Source: Echinostoma caproni
Taxonomy: Eukaryota; Platyhelminthes; Trematoda; Plagiorchiida; Echinostomatidae
DNA: 64,000 bases
Assembly (NCBI GenBank): GCA_900618425.1
Contig: UZAN01039472.1
Coordinates: 17,892-81,891 of the forward strand
Direction: 5' to 3'
Positions within the stretch are counted from its first letter, which is position 1, and each line of letters starts with the position of its first letter. Below, one piece after another: positions 52,855 to 63,639 of this stretch. The notes under the pieces were generated by a model. The model saw only the letters and a list, made by a program, of their open reading frames with translations. It was not told the DNA's origin and searched no databases. The position numbers and the translations under genes were made by a program.

Positions 52855-53130
52855 TATACCTTAAATAGGGCCAGGGAAATCAACATAAATGTGTGAACTT
52901 GGGCTGCTGTAGATTGCCTTGTTTAAGGTTCAGTCTTACGCGGCATGTTAGCTGTCATCAGTTCAACTTGCGTATCCATAAACAGTCAGTATCTGTGCCT
53001 ATGGGCGACGGCATTCATTTGATCAATACCTGGGTGACCGTGTTGATATTGTTTCAGTAACGCCTGCAGCATAACAAAGTGCTCGCGGAGTATAAGAGAT
53101 TCTTGTTCAGCCGACAAGGTTTGTCTTCTT
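52855..53130 (-). mobile_element. Gypsy LTR retrotransposon integrase remnant (minus strand)
   Basis: Minus strand 53065-52985 reads LLKQYQHGHPGIDQMNAVAH then RHRY, the H2C2 zinc-binding start of Gypsy integrase (HxGHPGIxxMK). About 110 bases on, in a shifted frame, FTHIYVDFPGP corresponds to the integrase core start (HVHIDFAGP). One or two frameshifts and stops; no LTRs recognised. A 4-base N run is at 53135-53138. Confidence 0.75.
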
Positions 53131-55559
53131 GTCTNNNNGCAGCATCACTGTCGCGATGAATGGCAGATTGTTATCAGAGACTTCAGGTGGCAAAACGACT
53201 ACAATTTCATTGTCCAAGCGTTAAGTTCATGGCTAACTTACGATGATGGTGAGTAAAAGGTAAGTCTAGCGTGCAATTAACCAGTACCGTTGGGTGCTTC
53301 ATTCCAGTAGCTAGCTTAACTGAGCTCGCAGTTGATACAGCTGTGGTATCGAATTGTAATTTATGACCCTAAGGAGGGATGGCAGCGATTCTCTGTTGGT
53401 GGTTGTTCGCGTTTTCTATATGGTTACAATTTGCATTGGTTAGAATCATCTGTCATTACTCTAACTGATCGAAACGAAATGGTCCAAGTGATTACTGAAG
53501 TCGGAAACGATACTCAGAAATCTGCTTTAATAGGGAATCTGTGTGGTACATGCCCTATGTCTGTTTACGGCACTTGACTCCTTACATTTGTTTTTAACAT
53601 TATTGTGTGTGGGCTCCAGAAAGATCAACTTTAAAAACATTTATGCACCAAACAACTTGACAAAGAAGTCACATGGAACGGGTAGTGTAGGTAATGATGT
53701 GCCTCGAGTCATCGGTTCAGTGTCACTGAAAAATCGCCACGATTCATTGAGGTACGGTTTGCCTCCCCCCCCCCGTCATGACTACGATCGGCAAAGCCCT
53801 TTCTGAATGTTTAACTAGGCTGACGAATTGTCAACGTTTCCAGCCGGACAGGCTCACAGTCCACAAGTGCAACTGGCTCGTAAGGTACTAACTGTTTCGG
53901 TCAAAATTTACTTTTATCGCAAGGACGTATATTGCCAAATGCTTTTTCAGCATAAATGGTTTATCGTCAGAAGAAACGCTAATATGTATTTATGAGGGAA
54001 TGGCTTTCATGGTTTCAGAATATACGGACGCAACCTAGATGTTTCCTGTAGGGTGAAATTATTGTACCAGGTATCGCAATTTAAACTGAGGTGGGAGGCT
54101 CCAAAACTTCAATTTTCTTATTCAATTGATGTCAAGGAGGTTCCAATGATCCCGTTTTAATATGTAGCTAGCTAGTTCCATTAGGACAAAAGTCACGAAT
54201 TGAAACATCACATGGGAACTCACCAATACATGGTATTCTTTCTGCAGCTGCCCCTGGGGCAACATAGGCGGTTTGCCAACAGGCTGTTTCGCTCTGAAAG
54301 TGCCAAATAGTTTCAAAACTGTAATCGAACCAGAGGCTGTCAGTTTGGAATTTCACTGTGTAATTATTGACGTGGAAGAAAATGAAGGTTTCCGGTTCCT
54401 GAAATGGGCAGCATTCAAGGAGAAAATAAGGGTCAAAAAACTGTGAGGTCTGGACGAAGCAGTATCGTATATGTTTAGTTTCGGGTGATGGCAGCAGGTA
54501 GCTTCTTTGTGACCAAGTGCACCACAAATTCAGCGCTTGTGTAGCTTATATGTGCTCAATCGACCCTAGCTCCACTGCTCTCGGTATTCAGATGAAGTAA
54601 GTGGTTTGCTCTGAATGCTGGACAGAGAAATTCGCGGTCCGCTTCGTTCAGTTGGAACACCAACTTTGTCAACGGACGTTCTCTGTCCACCGAATCGTAT
54701 TATATTTGTGTGTTAAACTATTTAGGCACCTGATTTAAAACCCCACTGCCAATAAGAAAGCATACTTCACAGTGTCTTGGATCAAAATTGTTTTCCTAAC
54801 ACTGGAAGTGATAACGGTATCGATTTGTTTACAGTCTAGCGTTTGGGGTTTTGGTGTCTCAATGACTGTTATTGTTTTGACCAAACTCTCAATTGGATTT
54901 TGGTAAACAGCTGAAGAAATAACGTGACACAGTTGAATTCAACCTGTTTCGTGGTGCTCGTTCTCGCTCTCATCAAATTCCTGATCAAAACTGGATGTAT
55001 GAAAATTTGCTATTTGACAGAATATTATCAAACTTTCCGCTACAAGATAACAAGTACCTGGAACGGTAACACTTGTTATTTATTACTACATCCTGCTAGC
55101 AAATGTGAACCATTTTTCTCATTTTCCATGACAGTCAACATATTGAAATCTGCACTAGAGAACATTTTTCTGTAAATTGGCAGGCATTTTTAGAAAAACC
55201 ATTTTTATAATCTTTGCCATCAGTGACCGACATTGCCCAGTTTAAAATTTTCAGATGATCAAGTTCAAAATATGAATGCGATTACTGCCTCGGAGTTTTG
55301 TCGATTATTTCTGAAGTCCAAAACGTATCTCATATTTTATATTCTGTACACACATTTCTAAATGCTCTCATTTCCCCTTTTTTTACTAACCGAAGCCACA
55401 TAGTACTCTTATCTATGCCGCTGTGAGTTATTTAACTCGAACTCCAAGGTTTCAATAAAGAAAAAATAGTTAGCTTTCTATTTCACATTTGAAGGCCAAC
55501 ATGGAAATTTGGGCAGCTGTTTTGTTTGCTTTTTCTCCAGTGTATGCTAACTGCTTTTA

Positions 55560-55635
55560 CACCCCTGTCGGGATTCAAACCTCCGGCATACGCGTTAAGA
55601 GTCGAAACCCATACCACTGAGCTACATGATCAGCA
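55560..55635 (-). mobile_element. tRNA-like pol III head, probably SINE or tRNA pseudogene (minus strand)
   Basis: Minus strand: GTAGCTCAGTGGT (perfect A box) and GGTTTGAATCCCG (B box) with GACTCTTAACG between, like the Lys-CTT anticodon loop. The T stem and acceptor stem do not pair well, so I do not call a functional tRNA. Confidence 0.5.
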
Positions 55636-56597
55636 GTGAACATCTTGGGTGCAAGGCTGAACCAAGAAAACGACAAGCTAATAAGAGAAACGTAGTCATT
55701 CGATTAAAGTCGGAAAAGCACTCATTAATGAACCTTTAGTGGACAACAAGTTACTGATGTCAGTCAGAGTTTTCGACTAATTTTTGCTCATCTTCGGTCC
55801 CTTAGTCTATTCCAAGTGGAATAAAATCAGATATTGGAATGAATGAAAATTTATATTAACCAAATTCTGAAATATTGAAAGTGAGTTGCTGCTAGCTTAG
55901 GCTAGTATTTTAGCAACAACAGTGACAATCTAAGAGTAAATCTGATCATAGCAGAGGAGCGTGCGATACAGAGCTCACTTTGGGGAATTGTATTGGAGTA
56001 GTTTATTGAGGCTCATTAAAAGCATGGTTATAGTCAAAGAAATAATTAACTGGGAGAGTAACAAAGTTACTATTACGAATAAGGAAGTTTCCCCTGAAAG
56101 ATCACTCTTGCTATCATTTGGCGATGTATGCCAAACCTCAATGGTACACTTCACTGAGACCAATTGGGTAAATATTTCCTATAGTAGAAGGTAATAATAA
56201 CCTCTGCCTAGGTTTTGTAATAACAAATTGTGATCAAAGTGTCAGTTGCTAATGAATATCTGAAAGTTTCTGGTTCTGATAAGTGCGACATGATAGTCCT
56301 CAATTACACAGAATTAGTTGATAATTAAACCTATCCTGTTATTAGCAACACCAGTATTTGGGGGAATTCCCTCTTGTCTGTTATTTACTTATCACGTCTA
56401 GCGGCCGTGGACTTACCAGGACACTTGGGGAAAACGAAGAAGCACGAATGGAAAACTACCTTTTTGAAACTATCGAATAAAGAACCGCTAGAAACTACTC
56501 TGACTCAAGAACAAACAATATTTTATTTTTCAATTTTAGTTTTCTTTTGCGCGTCCATTTGACTCATCTCGGTTCTTTCGTTTTTCCAAATTATCAG

Positions 56598-56773
56598 TCT
56601 GTGGCCATTGATAATCGTTATCTGATCAAAGAAGGCGACCTTCGACTGATGACCGTCCAACGCACGATGGGAAGTGCATTTCATCGGAAATTTTCCAGCA
56701 TCATGCGTCAAAAAGCGGTCAACGCCAGTCTGTTCTTATTCAACGATTTATTTATGATTGCCAAGAAACGCAG
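56598..56773 (+). CDS. RhoGEF exon 11, first half of the PH domain
   Basis: The acceptor is AATTATCAG and the donor GTAAGC (56774). It codes for SVAIDNRYLIKEGDLRLM, a first PH strand of the kind RWLVKRGEL in this subgroup, then a basic loop (FHRKFSSIMRQK) and the strand ASLFLFNDLFMIAKKR, typical of PH domains of RhoGEFs. 58 codons plus two bases (AG), which join C of exon 12 to make Ser. A longer open frame starting at 56547 is upstream intron. Confidence 0.95.
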
Positions 56774-57139
56774 GTAAGCCTGACTTGGAACCGAAGAAGC
56801 GGGAAGTATCACGCATTATATCGAATTGGGCAGCTGAATAAAAACGTTGTGCATTTCATACATCATTACTTTCAGCGGCAGGATCAAAGTGAATAATTTT
56901 GTTTTGTTTTTTAAATCGCCTCTTAAAACAGATTTTGCTTTAAGAAACTACGGCGGGTTCCTCGTTATCCAGTTTATGCTACATAAAATAAAAGTGAAGA
57001 CACGGTAATTCACGTTACCCATCTTATTATTATGTATTATCCTCGTTGACCAATCTGATAGAGTGTGCGGACATTAAATGCGGCTAAGTGGAAAGGAGAT
57101 TTTCATTTCAAAAATCTGTTAGCCTCTGAGTGGTATCCG

Positions 57140-58070
57140 ATGGGTGTCGCAAACACGATGCATCACTTAAGGTATGGGAGAAAGGGAAATAGACAGTTGC
57201 GAAAGACGGTTCTCCAAATGGGTACCTAGGACGTTTGGGCACGGCATACTTCGCGGTTGCCCACACCGACGAAGGGATTTTTCTTTGGGAACCCCAAACG
57301 GAGCCTTTGACTCAAAAGTCTGACCTGCAACGCAGTGGGGCATAAATCCAACGCGGGAACGTGAACAAAGCACCCGTGTGGGAGCTTCTAGAGACCTGTC
57401 ACTCAAGGCCTTTGAAGTTCGGTCAAGTTTGTTGTTCGCTGGTGCATTGATTGTCGGTCCGCTTTACGGGATCGGCCCTGAGCCTCATGCACCCTATGGG
57501 ACAAGCGGAACGTGAACTGGACAGCACCTTATTGGGTGGGGACTTCCCAGCTTGGGCAGGTGGTAGCTGTCCTATGAAGTGCGAAGACTTCCCCAACCGT
57601 CGAGAGGAAGCCACAGGTACCCCGCTCCTACGTCCATCTAACGGGGGTTTTTGACCGGTAAACTGCCCCTCACCGTGTTTATTTACTGGAATGACCTCTC
57701 CAGGGGCGGATGTGGAAAGAAGCCACGAGGTGCCCAAGCAACTGGCCTTGTGGGACTGATTTTTGTCTGGCCTCTACCCGTTGACCTTTCAGGCATGGTT
57801 GGATCTGCGGCTGAGGAGCCATGCTGTATAGAACGCAGGGTCATTGAAACGAGCAAGCCATCACACCACGCCAAGGTGAAGTCTCGTCGTGGCGCTCATG
57901 CATCTACTCATTATTCTTGTAATTGTGGTCTACAAAAATGTGCTATCTTCCGCTTAAATCTGCACTCAACATTCTAATCATCATTCTGATGTTTTATCCA
58001 AATGGACAACCAAAAGCGACGCACGAAAATGCATAGTTAGTAGTTGTAAGAACTGAACTGAACTGATTGT
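57140..58070 (+). mobile_element. GC-rich unclassified interspersed element with (GAACT)n tail
   Basis: This 900-base block is visibly richer in G and C than its flanks and ends TAAGAACTGAACTGAACTGA (58047-58066), a pentanucleotide tail that suggests the 3' end of a non-LTR element in + orientation. Long frames are open on both strands (for example 57423-57737 minus) but none resembles a protein I know. It could be the 5' part of a LINE with an internal deletion, or a large SINE. Confidence 0.5.
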
Positions 58071-58637
58071 CAACGTATCCAAATGTGTACGACACTAGTA
58101 AACTTCTAGAAAAGTGAAAGATTTACTATCTCCGGGGTCCGCAAATAGTTAGATTCTAAAGTATGCAAACCGATATCTTAGCTGCTAACTATTACAGATA
58201 AGTGGGACACATTACACATAAGTGAAATAGTTATTCAGCAATAAAGGCACCAACCCAGATAGATACATCCGCTTTTAGCAAGAATTTATTCTCGATATAC
58301 TAATCATGACTATACGGATACACAAATCGTTTTACAATTGACGACGGCGCAGTGTTTTTCTGCTTTCACATTTTTCACGTCATTCCAGATGAAATATGAT
58401 TTGAATCGGATCTTTGATTAAAGCGCATCTGAACCGTATGGTTCTGTGTGTCACACTCACTCCCCAACGTCGGTTAGGAATTCGGAGGGGGGGGGCGGGG
58501 GCGGCTATAATTTGTTTGATCTCCAGATGAAGTACATGCATCTCAATGCATGTGTACAGTGCCATTTAAACGAACATCTCCTATAAAACGTTGACCTTTC
58601 TGACAGAAAGTAAACCAAATCTGGCAGAAACATATTT

Positions 58638-58819
58638 CATGTGAGTAATGGAGGATTTGGTTAAATTTCAGTCGGGTCGATGGATTCGCACTGCTGATGA
58701 GACCCAACCAGGTCGAAACAGCTGTCCAGTGCTTCCGAGCTTTTCAGTTCACGCTTCATTTCCTATATACACGACGAATTACCATTTGAAATTTAACCAA
58801 ATCCTCCATTAGTCACATG
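58638..58819 (+). mobile_element. Truncated SINE with complete hammerhead ribozyme core, inside a 31-bp inverted repeat
   Basis: 58672-58785 is the SINE body without its tRNA head. Flanks 58638-58668 and 58789-58819 are inverted copies of each other (30 of 31 bases pair), e.g. CATGTGAGTAATGGAGG against CCTCCATTAGTCACATG. The body carries the hammerhead described separately. A SINE between inverted flanks is unusual; a palindromic integration or a foldback carrier are possible explanations. Confidence 0.8.
58688..58732 (+). ncRNA. Hammerhead ribozyme (type I, minimal stem III)
   Basis: In order: stem I half GCACTG, core CTGATGA, stem II GACC-CAACCA-GGTC, core GAAA, palindromic stem III CAGCTG, cleavage-site triplet GTC after which stem I closes with CAGTGC. 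All core positions that define the motif (CUGANGA, GAAA, GUC) are present and both paired stems I and II are perfect. Stem III is a palindrome with no loop, as in the minimal hammerheads described in trematode SINEs and Penelope-like elements, which may need dimer formation to cut. Expected cleavage is after C 58726. Confidence 0.85.
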
Positions 58820-58959
58820 AAGTTATCAGTCAGGTTGCGAATGTTTCCAACCGAGTAATAACCCCGGAGGCTAGTGCTGAGTTGAGCAGGGTCCGTGGCC
58901 CGCAACAAACTTTCAAAGATGGGTTGTGCTATATCGTGTAAATGGAAAATAATAAACGG

Positions 58960-59155
58960 TCTGGCCAACTGTTCGGTGGTATAGTGGGTAGCACTCTTGC
59001 GTTCTGTCTATGAAGTCCCAGGTTCGATCCTCAGTCGGGTCGGTGGATACGCACTGCTGATGGGACCCAACCAGGTCGAAACAGCCGTCCAGTGCTTCCG
59101 AGCCCTTTAGTTCACGCTTCATTTCCTATATACACGGCGAATTACCATTGGAAAA
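58960..59155 (+). mobile_element. Near-complete tRNA-headed SINE with hammerhead-like segment
   Basis: An A box (GGTGGTATAGTGGGTAG, from 58976) and a B box (CAGGTTCGATCCTC, 59019-59032) form a tRNA-like pol III head. Then come the shared CAGTCGGGTCGGTGG, the hammerhead region 59051-59095 and a tail ending ACGGCGAATTACCATTGG. In the hammerhead the core is CTGATGG (position A9 changed to G), and CAGCCGTC weakens stem III, so it is likely less active than the neighbour copy. This copy defines the family layout: tRNA head, ribozyme, AT-richer tail. Confidence 0.8.
59051..59095 (+). ncRNA. Hammerhead ribozyme, one core base changed
   Basis: Same architecture as the copy at 58688: GCACTG and CAGTGC pair perfectly, stem II GACC/GGTC is intact, GAAA and GTC are present. 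A to G at the last base of the CUGANGA core probably blocks or slows cleavage. Confidence 0.7.
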
Positions 59156-59702
59156 ACATATTTGTTTAGTAACGTAATTTACGGAAAATCAGTTGAGCTA
59201 CAAAAAAGGACTTTACCGGGATTTTTTACCTGTGCAAATACCTGTCTTTTTGGAGTGTGCTTGCTTTTACCAGTGCAGATGCACTATGATCACGATAATC
59301 ACTAGAAGTTTGGGAGCATTTTTTCGATGCGAATTTCAAGAAGTGTGTTAATTAGGATTGTTCTGCACAACAACGAAAGTTAGGTACTTATTCCTGTGTT
59401 ACACATAACTCAAAATTAGGCCTAAATCAAACGGCAGTTTGCACTCTTGGATTGGTTATCACGATTCGATTGATTCGGGAATAAAATTGATTTGGTGCTC
59501 ATGGTTTCAATACCTTTGATACAATATACAAATCAAATTTATCTCGGTGTCAAAGTTGTATACCTGTATGCATTGATTGACCTTGAAAATGTCAGATACA
59601 TATAGAACAGTTTCAGTTAGTCACTTTTCAAAAATAGTTTTATTATTTGTTTATGGCTATGTGACAACACTTGATAAAGCCTCTCCCCATTTTTGGTCTC
59701 AG

Positions 59703-60086
59703 CAACCAGCGTCTCATGGTTGATGAACACTGTCCTCTGTCATGGATTCGCGTCGAGGTGGACCCTAGCCCATTTGACATCAACATTGTGAAGTACTATC
59801 CGGCTGGAACACTAGGTGCCAATGGGAATCCAAAAACAGCTCCTGGTCCCGGTACAGTCACCGCTGTGGGACGCTTGCACTCACAGGCGGTGGACTCACA
59901 ATTTGGCAATGAGATTAATGGACATTCGGATGACCGAAATTCGCCGAGGAACCGTGAATCAGAAACGATCAAAAGAGCCATGTCGATTCCGACGGAAACA
60001 GGCGATATGACAATGTTCCCTTTTCGATTGATTATTGAATCTCCAAATCACCCCCGATCGGTCTATAATCTACAGGCAAAAACGTT
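59703..60086 (+). CDS. RhoGEF exon 12, PH domain with a long inserted loop
   Basis: TTGGTCTCAG acceptor; the donor is GTACGT at 60087. It starts NQRLMVDEHCPLSWIRVEV, a PH strand continuing KKRS of exon 11. Then come about 70 residues rich in Gly, Asn, Pro, Ser and Arg (about residues 715-785), and then the strand MFPFRLIIESPNHPRSVYNL and QAKT. That insertion is much longer than I expect for ephexin PH domains and looks disordered. It carries Ser/Arg sites and one RAMSIP segment that could be phosphorylated (inference). Leaves two bases (TT). Confidence 0.94.
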
Positions 60087-61485
60087 GTACGTATCCATAG
60101 ATTTGCAATAGTCTTTAAGAATTTGGTACCTTGATTTTTTAGCGCATAATCTAAAACTAGACACATTGTGGTACATTTGTGTATATGGAGTAGAGTTTGA
60201 AACCGATTTATACGATGCATTCCTGGTTGCTGCCGACAGCTTTGATCCTGTGACGTGATGCCTACCTCAGTATGATAGAAAAGCGGTCGTCCCTGGCTAC
60301 CGTACAGCTGTCTATCACCCAAGTTGAGCGGCAGTGACGCAGCTTAAACCACAGGTTTCAGTTTTAGGTACACTAACGATATCGACTTAATATACTTGAT
60401 CACAACCATCGAATGCTGCCGCACTCGAGCTTATTTCTTTAAGAACCTGTCCAACACAAGATATTTGAAGTTGGTTTTGAATTTTATCACACGATTGAAC
60501 ATGTAAAGGTGCAAGTAGTTTAATCTACTTTTTGTTCACGCGTTTGCGTGTGAATGCAACGTATATCCCATTATGTTATTCAACACTCCAACGGTTGCAG
60601 TAAATATAATGGTAGCCTTGATATCGTAACCGGATAGTGATTTGCACTGTACTCCAAAGATATTATCAAAAACTATATTAACTTATTTATCCACGCATTA
60701 TACAGGAATAGCAGCTTGAATCACTTGAAAAGGAAGGTATTAAGGTAGTGTACTGAAAATTTTTTTCAAAGGATATTTGATTCACCTATCCAAGTTTGTG
60801 TCTTAATTTATTAAAATTAACTTAATGGATAAGATGAATGAAACACCTGTTACTTTATCTAACTTCTGTTGCAAACAAACTATCAATAAAGTGGGCACAC
60901 CTAAGATGCACCCCATGAATTCATTTTAGCCGGGATAAAAATATTTACATCAATACATATATGTCATTCCAGTTTGACATCCAATGTACTGGTCTATCTT
61001 TGAGGTCTATGGTGATATATTTTGCTTTGCGGCCCTAATTTGTATACGAAGTGAGAACAAATCTCTATTTGTGGGATGCAGCTCATAATGAGCGCTACTA
61101 AGTTTGTTACTTTGTAAAATTTCTTTCATTTCCATTCCAAGATCACTGCTTACCCTAGTAATCATTAAACACAGACGAAATCATTGGCATCGTAACCAGA
61201 AGACCTTTCTGTTAGTGCACATATGTCCAAATCGACATTACTCTCTACACAACTTCCGTGTAGTAGAATCAAGGTACCAAGGTATGAAAAATTTCAACAC
61301 CGATGCACTCCATTGTTGGTATCTATAATAAGATTTAAACTGTTAATAATATTACGCAGATTATATATTTTTCTTCACTACTCTCAATATGACTCCTTGT
61401 TAGTGTAGCATTCAACACTTGGTGGTGCTAACCAAGTAGGCCATATAACTTATCCATAGCCCATATTTTTCAACAATTTTTCCAG
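60087..61485 (+). other. Intron 12
   Basis: No feature recognised. A minus frame at 60032-60322 partly overlaps exon 12 and looks like a shadow. Confidence 0.7.
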
Positions 61486-61565
61486 ATCCGAAAGGGAACG
61501 CTGGATCGATGCCCTTTCACCAAAGCGATACGGAATAGCTGAGAATTTGGTTTACAAAGTTTGGG
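61486..61565 (+). CDS. RhoGEF exon 13, PH C-terminal helix
   Basis: TTTTTCCAG acceptor and GTGAGT donor (61566). 80 nt encode SERERWIDALSPKR, the PH C-terminal helix with its near-invariant Trp, then YGIAENLVYKVW leading into the SH3 domain. Enters completing Leu, leaves one base (G) that makes Asp with exon 14. The WDCPQV junction that results is the typical start of an ephexin SH3 domain. Confidence 0.95.
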
Positions 61566-63639
61566 GTGAGTTATAGAAGTAGCATCACAAACAATAAATC
61601 TGCTCGCTCGTACGTGACTGAGACTATCACCAATTCTCTCCATACACGTAACCTTAATGATGAAAAGGTATTAAAGTAAGAAAGACTTTCTACATTGGGA
61701 TACGCATAATTAAAATTATTCGACGGGGTGCTCTTGATTTTTTCTTATTTTTTAGTGATCAATAACTAACAGCATTTAACAGTTGGACAAACTATCTGAT
61801 TTGGCCCAAGCAACAAACAAGCAATGATGTGTATGTAATACCTTGGGGTACAGAATGCTGGATATCTTTTTCAAGGACAATAAACTGAGACAAAATTAAC
61901 TTGCTTTACGAATGTTTGATAAAACTTGTATGGACGCTTCACGATGATAAAAACGTGATGTATTACACAGGTACACGCTGAATTAAATGTACACATCTGG
62001 CATTAGTTAACATCTTTCCGTTTTTGTTTTCAATGCTGAAGCTTATTTTACTAATTGATTCATGTTGAACAAATTATCGGACGTTTGAAATTCTTTGAGT
62101 AAGCTGAATGCAACAGTATCTGATCGTTTACGGTCAGCAGGTCGTTGTCATAGTCTTGCAAATGAAATGAAGATGTTAATTCATGATTTTCAATGATATT
62201 CTACGATTATTTTGTATCAGAATAATCCAAAGCGAAGTATTAGTTTTTCTTCTCAGATTGTAGCACGAAATTTTACTGTGGCACTTCACTGCCAACAAAA
62301 CTGACACTACACATTAGCCTCTAATTAGATCACGTTTGGATGATAAATTGTATGCGATCGGTTCTGATGCATTCTGAACGGGAATTTCTTAATCAGTATG
62401 ACTTCATACAGGTCAATGCTAGTCACGGCTATCTCATTCCCTTGATCTGATTTTCACAACGATTTCAGCCTCGGTACGCGCATTTCCTTCTCGCCATCGG
62501 TTGAATACCTGCCGGGATTGGAGAAAAATACACCAAAAGACCTACGAAAATCTGCAAATCCCGTCTTTAAAAGCAGATTGCGACGCTATTTTACTAACGG
62601 CTTGATTGTATTAGTGTGATATTCCGAAGATATGATTCGTAATGTAGGCTTTGTCACCAAAATACTGATCGGTTTTTGTATTCAGTTTTGATTATTGTGA
62701 AATCGCATACAGTACTTAAAGTTAAATAAGGGCCTTCTCACTGTGAGACTCAGACAGAGTCGTGAATCGGTTGGTAGTTGTTATAATCAAAATGACTTTT
62801 CTATGTATAATGAATGTAGTTCTTAAAGCCTATTCAATGAACCGTTTGTGATATTCCGCGATTCGCTTTTTACCGCATGTTACTATTGATTTCTCAGTTT
62901 TTCAGTCTAGTGAAGTTTTGGATTGCCTAAATCTTGCGAAATTCAAGAGATTTGGACGTATACGAATAACATCAAAACTTTCCGTCATCCATTGATATTT
63001 CGTCTCGCCTGGCATAGCCCCTAGTCAAATGTATCTTTTCTCCTTTTGTGCGCTTGTAATTTACGAGTTCAGATTCTGTCTACTCGTAAGTAGATAAATG
63101 AAGTTATGAAATTCAACCTATTCAAATGGAATTTCCGAGTATTTCTAATGCTTAGGTAAGACTGGAAATCCGCTTGGAAAACGAACTGGTTTATACCGAC
63201 CGCTGTCTTTACATCAATTTGTTTTTCACATGAAAATGTACAATTTCAAACAAAGTTAGGAACTAAATACACCGTTTTTTCCACTATGGTTTTGTATCCA
63301 TGAGCACTTTCATCTATTAGAGCGAAATGGTTTGAATTGTTTAGATAAAAATCTCTCTCGTCATTCCACCAATCCGCACTATGGAATTCGTTAATTTTTT
63401 TGAAAGATCATCAAGCCACCTTGGCCATGAATTGCAATGCGTCAGCCCAGTGTGTGGTTTATGATCAATAGTGTACGTTCTTGCCACTGATGGACTCTTT
63501 ACGGCTTATCGCTTATGCATGTTTTGCTGGTCTACTCATCCATTGATTTTTAATGATCAGACAAACAACTGTAAGAATAAGTTCATGCTACAGTTCCTTT
63601 TGCATAATAGCTATTCATTGCCGTTTTCTCTCTTCACAG
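61566..63639 (+). other. Intron 13
   Basis: Contains the short LINE C-terminal remnant at 62.5 kb and otherwise plain AT-rich sequence. Confidence 0.7.
62467..62620 (+). mobile_element. CR1-like LINE C-terminal remnant
   Basis: Plus frame: ISFSPSVEYLPGLEKNTPKD then LRKSANPVFKSRLRRYFTNG and a stop. This is the C-terminal end of a non-LTR reverse transcriptase (xFSxRVxxxWNxLPxxxxxAxSxxxFKxRLxxxF), with WN changed. About 150 bases only; heavily 5'-truncated. Confidence 0.55.

Larger units (their letters stand above)
52285..56597 (+). other. Intron 10, GC-AG type
   Basis: Starts GCAAGT after AAG. Contains the Gypsy integrase remnant, a 4-N gap and a tRNA-like head at 55.6 kb. A short stop-free plus frame at 53332-53577 has no recognised product. 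Confidence 0.8.
56774..59702 (+). other. Intron 11
   Basis: Contains the GC-rich tailed element (57.1-58.1 kb), a G-rich run at 58486-58504 and the two SINE copies with hammerheads. Confidence 0.8.

Noticed and set aside
55560..55635. Functional tRNA-Lys gene
   Set aside because: Boxes A and B are good but the acceptor and T stems do not pair, so it is listed as a tRNA-like head only.
57423..57737. 104-codon minus-strand frame
   Set aside because: Lies in a GC-rich repeat, where long chance frames are expected; no protein resemblance.
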